This document shows positions 31,171 to 42,995 of a DNA stretch of 64,000 nucleotides, piece by piece. Origin of the DNA: Dioscorea cayenensis subsp. rotundata (Eukaryota; Streptophyta; Magnoliopsida; Dioscoreales; Dioscoreaceae); contig NC_052487.1 of the NCBI RefSeq assembly GCF_009730915.1, positions 19,150,529-19,214,528 of the forward strand, given 5' to 3'. The notes below the pieces were generated by a model. It was not told the origin of the DNA. It made no database searches and saw only the letters and a list, made by a program, of their open reading frames with translations. Made by a program: the position numbers and the translations under genes. The first letter of the stretch is position 1. Each line of letters starts with the position of its first letter.

Positions 31171-32120
31171 GAAATAGGTGTATGTTTTTTTGGCTTTATT
31201 GCAACACTTGGATGATGGATTTTTTTTTTTTTTTGGGTAGAGAAATACTATGAAGAAACCATGTGAATGAGATATTTAAAGCTCTTTTGATCTGTTTTAT
31301 CTCAGCAGTCATATCTTGTCAATGAATTCAAGAGTTTGTTTCTAAATCTCTATGTTTATCTACTAAATTCATGTTTGTGCAAGAAGAATATGTTGCTTCT
31401 TATAATTCAGAACTGGTTATTAGTCTTTGCGGTTCGAATTATACAAATTACTTGATTTATTAAATATTGGGAAAAAAATCATATAAATCAAATGTTTAAA
31501 TTGGGTATGAATATGTATTTTTTCTCTAAGTATTTTGAAGATTAAAAAATAATGTTTAAAATTTTCTCCAAATTTTGAAAATAATGAGTTACTAACCATG
31601 ACCATAAATTCGATTTTTATACTCATTTTGATTTTCTCAATTTAATTTTTTTATTAAAGAAAATTATTTTATTTTATTTTAAATTGTATTTTTATAAATT
31701 TAATATTTTTTGGACAAACCATATCAGAGACGTGTATAAATATGGAGTTATTACTTCAACATATTTGTGCCATCATCCTATATAAGTTGAGGTTTGAAGA
31801 TTTAAACATATGACTTAATACCAATAAATTAAGAAATGTTCGGTTAAATTTAATATGTTAAATTTTCAAAATAAATTTTTTTAATAATTAAAAGGTAAAT
31901 ATATTATTTATTACATCAATAACTATACCTGCAGGTTGAACCAGTCAAAATGGTTAAATCGTGAATAATTGAAGGTCCATTTATTTTACTACTTACAATT
32001 TTATCTCAATTTCTCAATGAAATTATGACTGCATTTATTTTTCACTGCTGAGCTGTTATTTGCTTGTTTTTTTTCAAGAAAGTTCTGCAGTTAATATGGT
32101 TGTGTTGCATGTGATATATT
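31171..32120. other. mL54 3' UTR and AT-rich spacer
   Basis: 3' UTR with a poly-T run near 31220, then AT-rich sequence. No gene recognised. Confidence 0.5.
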
Positions 32121-33994
32121 TAGTACATGTCTTTATCCATTAGCGATTAAATTGTTACCATGATCTTCAGCATGTCATCAATTACATGTATAGACAATGG
32201 GTAAATTTTTCATGTGATAACCGTGTTATGTATGATTTTTATTTTGGTCATTATGTTTTAATTTGTATTTTTTTAATTATTAGATATTAATTTATTTTCA
32301 CCGGGAGGTCATTTGGGGGTTTCTGGTCAATTTGAAATGACGTGGCAGCCAGAAATGCCACATCGCTTTATTTTAATATTTTCTCTCATCCCAACTAGAG
32401 AGAGCAGATCAGCCGGATGTTAACTTAGCTTATTTAATCGGAAAATAAAGTAAGTGACGTGGCATTTTTGGCTGCCACATCTTTTAAAATTGGCCAAAAA
32501 ACCTCAAGTAACCTCCCGGTGAAAATAAATCTATATCTAATAACCAGAAAGATACAATACAAATTGGAATACATTGACCAAAATAAAAATAAGCCATAAC
32601 ACGGTGACCACATTAAAAATTTACCCTATAGACAATATACTATGCTTTAATTCTAATTGTGTTTGGTTGTTGATAGGTTTAATTGCAAATATTGTGACAC
32701 CCTTGCAACTAATGTTCCAAAAATAGAACATGGGGCCCAACAGGAACCTTAAGCTAATTTTTCAAATTTAAAATTTATTTCAAACTGAATTTAAATTTGG
32801 GTCAATTTTCTCAATTTGAAGTTATAATTAAAATCAAGCTAAATTTGAGTTGATTTCTCATTATGAAATTATACTGATTCAAACTTGATTAATGATTAAA
32901 AAAATTGAGCTAAACTAGAGTTTAACTTAATTATAGAAAACTAACTCAAACTTGAGTTAATTTATCAGTCTCAAAATAATTGAATTTGAATTGATTTCTT
33001 ATTTCTTTTAAAAATAATTCTAGAACCGATTTGATCGATGATCCAAAAAATTAAGTTAAACTAGAGTTTAATTAACTTAATTATAGGAAACCAACTCAAA
33101 TTTGAGTTAGTTTATTAGCCTCAAAATATAGGTTTTTTGTTTTTTTTTTATAAAATGAACAAACTATGTGTCAAGGACATAGTGAATTTTTTAATTATAT
33201 CATACCTACATGCTCACCTTATACAATAAAGATTTCAATCTCAGCTCTCACCCACTAGCAGTGGATTTTAGTGCCCCCTTGCTAGTACATGTCTTGATCC
33301 ATTAACAATTAAATTGTTACCATGATCTGTAGCATGTCATCAATTACATGTATAGACAATACACTACACTTGAATTCTAATTGTGTTTGGTTGTTGATAG
33401 GTTTAATTGCAAATATTGTGACACCCTTGCAACTAATGTTCCAAAAATAGGACATGGGACCCAACCAGAACCTTAAGCTAATTTCTCAAATTTATAATTT
33501 ATTTCAAACTGAATTCAAATTTGGGTTAATTTTCTCAATCTGAAGTTATAATTAAAATCAAACTGAATTTGAGTTAATTTCTTATTTATGGAAAAAATAA
33601 TTTTAAGACCGATTCAAACTTGATCGATAATTAAAAAAATTGAGCCAAACCAGAAGTTAACTTAATTATAGAAAACCAACTCAAACTTGAGTTAGTTTAT
33701 TAGTCTCAAAATAATTGAATTGAATTGATTTCGCATTTTTTAAAAATAATTTTAGAACCGATTTAATTGATGATCCAAAAAATTGAGCCAAATTAAAGTT
33801 TAACTTAATTATAGGAAACCAACTCAAATTTAAGTTAGTTTATTAGCCTCAAAATATAGGTTTTTTGTTTTTTTTATAAAATGGACAAACCATGTGTTAT
33901 GGTGAATTTTTTTATTATATCATACGTACATGCTCACTTTATACAATAAGATTTTGACCTCAGCTCTCACCCACTAGCAGGGGATCCTAGTGCC
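32121..33994. repeat. Tandem duplication of a 0.7-kb unit, first copy interrupted by a MITE
   Basis: Copy A is 32121-33275 and copy B is 33293-33994. Both start TAGTACATGTCTT and run through TTACATGTATAGACAAT, GTGACACCCTTGCAACTAAT and CTCACCCACTAGCAG to AGTGCC. Copy A is longer only because of a 438-bp insertion (MITE plus target duplication). Each copy also holds imperfect internal repeats built from AACTCAAA and TTTGAGTT blocks. No coding content. Confidence 0.85.
32199..32626. mobile_element. 428-bp Mutator-like MITE with long terminal inverted repeats
   Basis: The left end GGGTAAATTTTTCATGTG and right end (complement) GGGTAAATTTTTAATGTG begin terminal inverted repeats of roughly 170-190 bp that include ACCGTGTTATG, ATTTTGGTCA and TTTTCACCGGGAGGT on both arms. 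The element is flanked by TATAGACAAT at 32189-32198 and 32627-32636, a 10-bp target duplication close to the 9-10 bp of Mutator-like elements. The paralogous copy at about 33348-33357 has the same TATAGACAAT once and no insert. Confidence 0.9.
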
Positions 33995-34442
33995 AAGAGA
34001 TTATTGCATCATTGATATTTTTCTCGATATTAAAATTACTCAAATATTAATTTCAAATAAAGCTTGATAAATGATGATAATAACCCTGGAAAATGATCCT
34101 GCCTTAATTTGCGGCTCATTATAGATTCTTAATATTAATCACTGAAGCATTTCAACATCAAACAGCAACCATGAAAGGGAAATTTCTCCACAGTTTTGTT
34201 TCCATTATATATATATATATATATATCGAATGGATTAAAAGAGTGAGTTAATGGTTGTTGCCCCCTAACAACCATCACAAGCTCATTAATGTTCTGAAAC
34301 CACCACTGTGTCAAAACTCCCAACTAACCCCTGCCATGTCACAGCTATTCATAGTTCAATGCATGCAATAACTTGCTTAGCTAGCCCTGGGCTAACTGTC
34401 ATCTAGGGTTGATTGCTTAGGGCATTCTGCCATATATAATTA

Positions 34443-34855
34443 TACATGAAGACATGATATCTGTGGATGTGTAACTCTTCAATAGGGATATTTGTTGATG
34501 ATGGTTGGATCTTCATCATCTAAACCTAATATTTATACAGACATGGTGTAGAGTTACTATATTTGATCATATATTTAGTACTGTTTGTAATTATTATTTA
34601 TCATTTAATACCGTATATTAATGGACTGTAGTCATTGAATGAATTCATTAATATATGAAGACATGTATCTGTGGATGTTTGTAACTCTCAGTAGGTATAT
34701 TTGTTGATGATGGTTGGTTCTTCATCAAAGCCTAATATTTATATAGATACTGTATAAAGTTACTATATTTGATCATAATTTAGTACTATTTGTAATTATT
34801 ATTTATTATTTAATACCGTATATTAATGAATTGTAGTTATTGAATGTAAATTCAA
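34443..34855. repeat. Tandem duplication, period about 208 bp
   Basis: Copies start near 34443 and 34653. Both contain GAAGACATG, TTTGTTGATGATGGTTGG and AATACCGTATATTAATG in order, with several small indels. Confidence 0.75.
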
Positions 34856-35369
34856 TGACTACGATAAACATCCCCAATGATTTTTCTTTATTTATATATA
34901 ATATTTATTTTTATATTATTTTGAAGATGATAAAAATATGATGAAAATTACCTTTCTCCCTTGTACATTTCCGTGTAATGAAATATATAACTATTTATCA
35001 ATGCCCCTAGTTAATAGAATTTAGTTGTTTATTTATATTATAGGCAAATAAAAAGGAAAATTAAAATCATATTATAAGTTTATGTTTTATATATTTCTCA
35101 ATCCTTTTGTGTTTTTGTCTCCTATGGCTATTTGAGTTTATAACAAATTAGAATTTAGAGTTTGGTGGATAATTTTTAGTGAACACATGAAAATCGAAAA
35201 CCAACCATTTTTTTTTAAATAATTTATTTTAAAATAAACCATTTTAATTTTCATTACGAAACTATATACATTATCTTGATTTTCCACTCTCTTATACCAC
35301 TATAAATATTTATCCCATACTTTACCTAAGTGGGTGATTAGAATTTAGGGTTTATAGTTTAAAATTTAT

Positions 35370-36250
35370 TGTTTAGGATTTAATGAAACACATGAAAACC
35401 AAACACAAGCACAAATAAACTAGAATTTTTTAGGGGTTGATGTTTAAGCTATAATGAAGTACATGAAAACGAAATAAACAAAAACTTAGGGTTTATTAGT
35501 GTTTAGGGTTTAAGTTTTAAAAAAGCATTTGAAACCCAAATTAAAAAGAAAAAAAAAATGTTTTATGAAACATATGAAACCAAATATAAGCACAAATAAG
35601 TTATAATTTGTTACAGTTTAAGCTTTGATGAAGCACATGAAAACCAAATAAGCATGCATTTAGGGTTTAATAAAACACATGACCAAAACCAAACACAAGC
35701 CCCAATAAATTAACTAGAGTTTATTTGGGTTTAGGGTTTAAGCTTTAATGAAGCACATGAAAACCACATAAACAAGAACTTAGGATTTAATGAGACATAT
35801 GATTAAAACTAAACACAAGCACAAATAAACTAGAAGTACTTATTGGGATTTAGAGTTTAAACTTTAATGAAACACACGAAAACCAAATAAACAAGCATTT
35901 AGGGTTTAATGAAACACATGAAAACCAAATAGAAGTACAAATAAATTAAACTAGAATTTAGTAGGTTTTAGGATTTAAGCTTTAATTAATGAAGCACATG
36001 AGACCCAAACAACCAAGAATTTAGCCTTTAAGAAACATATGATCAAAACCAAATATATATAAGCACAAATAAGCTAGAATTTATTAGGGTTTAGAGTCTA
36101 AGCTTTAATATATGAACCTCATGAAAACTAAATAAAGCAAGAATTTAGAGTTTAATGAAACACATGAAAACCAAATTAACACAAGAGCAAATAAATTAAC
36201 TAGAATTTATTAGGGTTTAGTGTCTAAGCTTTACTGTAACACATAAATAC
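35370..36250. repeat. Minisatellite array, about 107-127 bp units, with telomere-like motifs
   Basis: About seven units built from TTTAGGGTTTAATGAAACAC, CACAAGCACAAATAA(A)CTAG and AAGCTTTAATGAAGCACATG. CACAAATAA-type anchors lie near 35403, 35588, 35695, 35815, 35931, 36058 and 36181. Several units contain TTTAGGGTTTA, the plant telomere heptamer in short runs. The array ends about 270 bp upstream of the GDSL start. Confidence 0.75.
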
Positions 36251-36435
36251 ACACACAAAAAACATGGCACCTTGAAATGTTCCCCATTTAGGTTGATGCA
36301 ATGTGGAATCACTATTCACAAGACCAGCAAGCCAGCAAGCCAGCCATAACTCCTCAAACCCTTTCAAACACTCTCATTCATGGATGAGACCCTACCACCC
36401 CCAACTGCCATCTCCTCTCTCTCCATTCTCCATTA

Positions 36436-36441
36436 ATATAA
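36436..36441 (+). promoter_or_regulatory. Possible TATA box of the GDSL gene
   Basis: TATAAG in AATATAAGCTTTCC, about 80 bp upstream of the ATG at 36519. Only position and composition support it. Confidence 0.35.
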
Positions 36442-36518
36442 GCTTTCCAAACCATCTTCATTTCATGATCACTAACACTTCATATCTCCCTAGCTAGCTA
36501 GTTCCAAAAACAAAACAA

Positions 36519-37309
36519 ATGGCCAACAATATTATTCCATCCTTTCTCTTCATGATCAATATCATCACCATAATCTTCTTCTTCACTTGTTTTCCATTAT
36601 CTTCTCAAGCAGCTCTTGATGTTGAAGGGATGTTTGTGTTTGGGAGCTCATTAGTTGATAATGGAAATAACAATTACTTAAGGAACTCTAGTGCTAGAGC
36701 TAATTATGTTCCTTATGGGATTGACTTCCCTTTAGGACCTTCTGGCAGGTTCTCTAATGGAAGGAACCCTATTGATGTTCTTGGAGAGCTTCTTAAACTT
36801 CCTTCTTTTATACCACCTTTCTCTGATCCTGCTACTAATGGCCATAGGATTTCTCATGGTGTCAACTTTGCCTCTGGTGGTTCTGGCATTTTAGATGAAA
36901 CTGGCTCCATCACTGTAAGTACTTCTAATTAGTTTAATTAAATTTTTATTATAAATTCATTTTTGTTACCACTCTTGATTACTAGTGGAGTTATTAAAGT
37001 CTTGTTTATAGTTCTCTTAAGATAGTGAAAATTAATCTTTTAGTGATTTTTTTAATAATTGACTGAATTGATTTATTTTGACTTGTTTGGCAAAGATATA
37101 TATATATTTTTTTTAATTTGATTAGTTCAGTTAAGATTCCTTTTTAAAGAAAAGTTTGTTATTTGGTTCATTATGGTTTTTCATAGTAAGATAAATGATA
37201 ATATAAATTATTTTTTCTTTAAACTTTTGTGTTTTGTGTTTTTAATATATTTATATTGATAGATTTTTATTTATATTGTTTTATTTCAATAATAAGATTT
37301 TTTACCATA

Positions 37310-37340
<31 letters not shown>

Positions 37341-39323
37341 TTACTTTTATTATGATGATATAGGTTAGTGAAATTGGTCTGGCTGGTTTTGTGTTTTATA
37401 TAATTATAATTTTTTAATTATATAATTTTCAAACAAGCGAAATAAACCAATCACAATCGAAACACTCCCTATAATAATAACTTAGAATTAAATGCACATA
37501 TAATTAACAAAGCCAAATAAGTAGCTCATATGCCCCTTACTAATTTATTTAAAAAAGCATGCAACACATAACAAACAATAAGTAACTCTTGTACTAACTC
37601 TCTCTCTCATTAGAAATAATTGGCTTTAATAGTTTCATATCATGCAAATATCTAAGCTTTTCTCTTTTAATAAGTTTGACTTCTTCAATTCGGTTCATTA
37701 ATCAATCTAACACTTATCATGATATCAAAGTTAATTAACTTATCATAATTAGAAAATTAATTAATATGATTTATAAATTTTTTTTGTTACTAAACATGAT
37801 TAATCTATTTAAATATAATTAATAGGGGGAAGTGACAAGCATGAACCAACAAATAAGGAACTTTGAGAAGGTTACACTTGCAGAGATGGGAGGCCTTTTT
37901 GATTTGAAGAAAAACTCTGACTATTTATCAAAGTACTTGTTCATTGTGGGAACTGGAGGAAATGACTACTTTTTAAACTACTTCACTTCCAAGAAGAAGA
38001 CTACTACTCTTCTCAAGTTCACTCACACTCTCATTGCTACTTTATCTTGCCAACTCAAGGTAATATATTCTTGTAATTTTTAAAACATTTATATTTTGTA
38101 AAACTATATATGTTTTTTTTACTTTATTATTCGGATCTCTTATGCAAGTATATTTATAAGGATATGCAAGGAATTACAAACTTGTATAGGGACTTGGAAA
38201 TTTAAAAAAACAAACACGTAAAGGGTTTAATTAAGAGCATGTTGCTAAAATTCATTAAACGTGAGAAACCACACCTCTAATCTAGTGGTAATTCATCACA
38301 AAATACTCAAGGGAGTGCCCAAGGGTTGAAAACCCTACTCCGATAGGTACTATTTATCAACACCGTTCACACACTCGTATATTAGGGTCATTACTACTTA
38401 TAAGTATTGTTTATTGTATATTAAGATTTAGTACTATTTATATATTAGCACTATTTGTTATTGTTAGTGTAGGGCCCTCTGTGTGAAGAACAGTGTTGTC
38501 TTTTTTCTAGAGTTGTATGATAGGGAGATTTATCATTAGGGAGTTGTTATACCAACATAATTGGCGTACTTCTATACATGTCTATCCTTTTAACAACACT
38601 TGTAATCTTTGTTAAAAAAAAACACTCACACTAAAGTCATTAATTAATTAATAATAAGTAAAAACAAACTCCAACTCGTTAATCTGATCTATAATAAATA
38701 AACATTTTTATAAATTAATAATTTGAAAATGCATGCAGAGATTATATGATTTAGGAGCAAGAAAGTTTGTATTGTTTTCAATTCAAGCCATGGGATGCAT
38801 TCCAGCAGTGAGAGACAACCATAGAGTTAGCATTAATGGGAGCTGTGTAGAAGCCATGAATGAAGCTGCCATTCTCTTCAACAACCATCTCAAAGCCTTG
38901 GTCATCAAATTACCAAACTCTTCCATGCCTCATGCTTCAATGATCTTCATCAACTCCTACAAAATTATTAATGACATCATCACCAATCCAAAACAACATG
39001 GTACTTCTCTTTTAACTCTCATTAAATTAATGATTAATATAATGCAAAATTAATTTATATTGAGTGAGTTTGATTGTTTTGGTTAATGTTTAGGTTTTAA
39101 AGAAACAAGCAAAGCATGCTGTGATTTACCATCAAATGGGATACTTTGTAGAAGAGGAGGAAAAGCATGCAGAGACAGGAATAGCCATGTTTTCTTTGAT
39201 GGTCTTCATCCCACTGATGCTGTTAATCAAAGGATTGCTTACAAAGCTTATGCTTCTAACCTTAAGACTGAAGCTTATCCCACCAATGTTAAAAACTTAG
39301 TCCATATGTATAACTCACAATAA
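36519..39323 (+). CDS. Secreted GDSL esterase/lipase (SGNH hydrolase)
   Basis: Extracellular or ER-routed esterase or acyltransferase; substrate unknown. Four exons: 36519-36914, 37826-38059, 38739-39000, 39094-39323; 373 residues, typical for plant GDSL lipases. Residues 1-31 form a signal peptide with a strongly hydrophobic core ending SSQA. Block I reads FVFGSSLVDNGNN, so the motif is GSSL rather than GDSL; the catalytic Ser44 is kept. Block II Gly is in HGVNFASGGSGIL, block III has GGND with Asn178, and block V has DGLHP with Asp333 and His336. All catalytic positions are therefore present. The LYDLGARKFVLFSIQAMGCIP segment (exon 3) is the usual family block. The nearby oleosin-like gene is on the same strand, but I see no shared regulation. 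Confidence 0.94.
38265..38500 (+). mobile_element. SINE-like fragment in GDSL intron 2
   Basis: TCTAGTGGTAATTC (38280s) resembles a tRNA A box, and AGGGTTGAAAACCC (38320s) resembles a B box about 40 bp later. A similar arrangement occurs at about 42836-42990. Boundaries not resolved. Confidence 0.35.
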
Positions 39324-39950
39324 AATCCAAGCATATTAATTAACTAGGACTTAATTAATATGATATATATATTCTAAGTTTCCTCTGTAATTTTCTTTTA
39401 ATGGTATATAGCTAGCTAGTACTTTATCTTTATTGGAGTCTTTTGTAAGTGCTTTTCTCAAGGCACATGTTAGAATTAGAGCGAAGAGTTTTGTAAGTAT
39501 ACTATTAAATAAGTATATATAAAGTGTTAACTTTGTCTATTTAGAAATTAAATTATTTTCTAGATTTAATTACCATATAGATTCTATGTACTTTCTATCT
39601 TTTTAATTTTTTTAATATTTTAAAATACAATTAAGTCATCAATTAATTTATTGTGTAAATAATCAAGTGTTAAATGTCAAAAAATATTATAAAACTTAAT
39701 TATACTTAAAAATATTATCATAAATTAAAATAATTTAATTTGATTAAATACAAAAATTTAATTATACTTAAAAATATTATAAAAAATAAAAAATAAAAAA
39801 TACACAATTATAAAAACTTGTAAAACCATTAAACCTATTTTCTCCATAGCTTGAATTCACATCCTAACCAGCTATTCATTGCTCTATTTAGAATAGTGGT
39901 ATATATATATTGAGTACCTACACTTATTAAATAGGTATTATCACACCAAA
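39324..39950. other. GDSL 3' flank
   Basis: 3' UTR and AT-rich spacer with repeated AAAAATATTAT blocks around 39690-39790. No gene. Confidence 0.5.
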
Positions 39951-39953
39951 TTA

Positions 39954-40051
39954 ACACGTGTCATTCATGCAACACACATACTCACACGTGCCATGCACAC
40001 GTAGCACATTTCCCATGCAAAGTTGGCAAAACCCTTTCCTCTCTCTTTATA
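39954..40051 (+). promoter_or_regulatory. Seed-type promoter: ABRE and RY elements with TATA box
   Basis: Two ACACGTG ABRE/G-boxes (39954-39960 and 39984-39990) and a third ACGT core near 40000 alternate with three RY-core CATGCA sites (39966-39971, 39992-39997, 40014-40019). TTTATA follows at 40046-40051 and the ATG is at 40093. RY plus ABRE is the known input for the B3 factors ABI3/FUS3/LEC2 and bZIPs in seed-storage and oleosin promoters. Confidence 0.7.
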
Positions 40052-40092
40052 CTCTTCAACACATACATCTCTGATCTCTTTTTATCTAAAGA

Positions 40093-40335
40093 ATGGCTGA
40101 GAAGCAGCATAGATATGCAAAGAGACAAATAACAACACCATGGACACGCACACGCCAAACGTTCAAGTTCATAACCGCAGGAGCAACTGGGGCGATGCTG
40201 CTCTTTCTGGCCGGGCTGACGGCGACGGTGACGGTGATGTCTTTGGTGATGGCCACGCCGGTGATGGTTATCTTCAGGCCGGTTCTGGTCCCCGAGGTGG
40301 GTGTGCCGGCGTTTTACTTGGAAAAAACTAATTGA
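40093..40335 (+). CDS. Short oleosin-like protein with half a hairpin
   Basis: Oleosins coat seed oil bodies and insert a hydrophobic hairpin into the lipid. This 80-codon reading frame has a basic N terminus (1-25), then a hydrophobic arm from about 26 to 61 with TAGATGAMLLFLAGLTAT, and a proline knot P56-VMVIF-RP-VLV-P67. That matches the oleosin consensus PX5SPX3P with Arg instead of Ser. Instead of the second hydrophobic arm it ends 13 residues later (EVGVPAFYLEKTN). Normal oleosins are about 140-190 residues. A GAG|GTGGGT donor-like site at about 40297-40302 could allow a second exon, but none is recognisable downstream, where a solo LTR begins at 40491. The seed-type promoter supports expression. 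It may be a functional mini-oleosin or a 3'-truncated gene. Confidence 0.7.
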   Translation: MAEKQHRYAKRQITTPWTRTRQTFKFITAGATGAMLLFLAGLTATVTVMSLVMATPVMVIFRPVLVPEVGVPAFYLEKTN

Positions 40336-40490
40336 ATAATTTGAAATAAAAGTAGGGAGTAATTAACTTAATTTCTCTTGGGTCATGGACTCATGTTTGT
40401 GATATATTATTTAAATAAATAAGGAAACTTTGAATTATTTATATGATGTTTTTTCTGATCCCCTAAAAAGTGTATATATTTGTCACGTCC

Positions 40491-42820
40491 CAGCCCCACA
40501 GCCGGGCCCGCGGATAGATCGGCCGCATCCAATGGGATTGGGCTCCACTGGGTGCAAGGCCTCAGCTAAAAACCTGGTCAGAGTCAACCCTAACAAGCAG
40601 ATATGAACAAAAACACAAAAGACAACATGGATACTTGGAAATTTAAAATACTACAAGTACTGGACTTTTAGCAGACCCTCTACGAATACAAATACAACCC
40701 AACAGTTCGCAAATTACAAATACAATCAAAATACAAGTCTTACACTCACAAGCAGGTAACAACAAGATACTGATAACGCAGACAATACGACTCTCTGACA
40801 CCCCCTGCACTCCAACTTGATCTTCTCCTCGCAAACATGAATACACAGAGTGCATGAGCCACAGGGCCCAGAGGGATCGCAGAAAAACAACATGTATAGC
40901 GGATATTGCGTAATAATAGCTCATGCTTCATACAGTAATACGAAAATACGTGAATACTCGGAATAATCCAAAAAACACGAAAAACACGCTAAATACATCT
41001 CCATGGCTAATAATCAAATCAACAAAGACGAGGCTCGGGATCTTCGACTGTAAGTCTGAATGTAACGTAACGAATATCAACAATCAGTAGCTGGGATCTT
41101 CGACCAGCAATGGGGGTAGCGCATTTACTACGTAAAAACATGTGCACATGGCTAGGGACTTACTCCTCCTAATCGAGGCGAGTCGAAATGGAGATGTACT
41201 AAAAACTCCCGCAAATACGGAATACTGACATGAGGAATTCATCAATAAGTAATGCAAATAAGAAAAATAAATAAATAAACATAAATACCACGCAAATAAA
41301 TAAATAAATAAAATTATTAAACAATGCAATAATTAAATAATAATTATTGCGTAAATCTAGTATCACACAAAGTCGAGAGCCTACACTGGCTCCGAGCTAC
41401 TGAGTTGGGTTCACCAAGTCCCGCGAACCACGTCCTGTATGGATCTACCCGCAGTAACTATACTTAGATTACAACTTTAGATCGGGCCTAAACTTACAAC
41501 TAACACCCAAAGAATGAATATGAAAAGAAGATAATAATCTAATTTTAGAACATCGACTTTACCACTTAACTTAATAATGCAAAATAACTTAACAAAACCA
41601 AGCATTTAAACCATGCTTTAAAATAACATGCTTTAAATAACATGAAACCAGCCAAATACCTACCCTAATCACCAAAATGAAATTCAGAGAAAATAAATAA
41701 TTAAATATATAAACATATATATATATATTTCCATATTCTATGGTAATAAACCAGAACATTTTGCATCAATATTTAACACACAAATATAATATATAGTTTC
41801 AGAACATCATGCATTAATATATACACATATACCAACTAACTAAAAGCATGATTAAAAGATGCTATACTTACAAGGTGGATAGGTTAAACATAGATAAAGA
41901 ACACAATTACCATTAAGCATAGCAGGACACAAGATTCATGTTGTTAATCCCCCAACCAAAGTTTCAGAATGCTTATGCATATTTCAAAATATACATGAAC
42001 ATCTAAACATGGTGGCATGCATACAATACAAGTTCACATCAATTTAATCATTAGAGGCAACATGTTTACTAAACATCTGCTAAGCATGGTCAAAGCCAGT
42101 AATTAAACAAATAAGATTCACCAACCGACAACAAATTAAAAACTAAAAGAAAAAATCTCATGGTGACTTAATTACATACACCAAGACTTCAGAATATACA
42201 TGCACAATATATATATATATTTAAATTAGACTAAACAAGAAGCATGTTTGCAGGATGTCAGGTTTACATATTTGTATCAATTAATATATAAATTAGACTA
42301 AGATAACATGCTTACAGCATTTTCAGAGCACCTACACAAGTATAAATAATAAACTATACAATGATTGCATGCTTACAAGAAGAATGAAATACAACACACT
42401 GAGATATTCATGCATAAGTGAATATGTGAACAAAACAACCAAATCAATGCCTTAAAATTACACAAGCATGGACAGAGATGTTCATGGCTTGCCAAACTAG
42501 AACAAACATCAAGACAACTACAAAAAACATGGATTCACCTACCTCTAATCTCTCCGAGGATCCGCCGGTGAAGAGAATCTCCCTCCAACTCCAAGCTTTA
42601 AGAGAAGAAAAAGCTGGAATTTCGGCCTCCTGAAGATGCCAATCAGCAAGCAAGCAAGCTTGAGTTGCTCCCCTTAAAACTAAACAAAACACCACAAGCC
42701 AATAATTCACTCATCAAGATCCGGTTTTTAAGGGCAAAGAGACAAACAATGGGGGCCCGCTCACCAACAACTCAGTCAACCAGTCAAAGTTGAAGAAAAT
42801 GAAATTTTACAAACCTTACA
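40491..42820. mobile_element. Solo LTR of an LTR retrotransposon (2330 bp)
   Basis: Begins TGTCACGTCCCAGCCCC, ends AAACCTTACA, and is flanked by the 5-bp target duplication ATATT at 40486-40490 and 42821-42825. The TG...CA termini and 5-bp duplication are those of LTR retrotransposons. The long CG-containing start is like Ty3/gypsy LTRs. No primer-binding site, polyprotein or second LTR is present, so the element was reduced to one LTR by recombination. Its first few hundred bases are GC-richer than the surroundings. Confidence 0.85.
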
Positions 42821-42829
42821 ATATTATAA

Positions 42830-42995
42830 TTTATAAAGTGGTAAACTGGATAACCGTATGACATTTGTGTAAAGGAGGGCAAAGTTTGAATCTTTCCCCA
42901 TATAATACAATACTGTATATTTGGGCTCACTACCCGTATGCACACTATTGTTTATATATTATATATTATTTAAACATATTGTTTACTATCTACAG
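42830..42995 (+). mobile_element. SINE-like fragment next to the solo LTR
   Basis: AAGTGGTAAACTGG (A-box-like) and AAAGTTTGAATCTTTCC (B-box-like) about 45 bp apart, similar in layout to 38265-38500. No clear ends. Confidence 0.3.

Noticed and set aside
35370-36250. Interstitial telomere
   Set aside because: TTTAGGG units occur singly or doubled inside longer minisatellite units, not as a telomeric tract.
40643-42710. Several minus-strand frames between the oleosin-like and epsin genes
   Set aside because: They lie within the solo LTR, which has no coding function.
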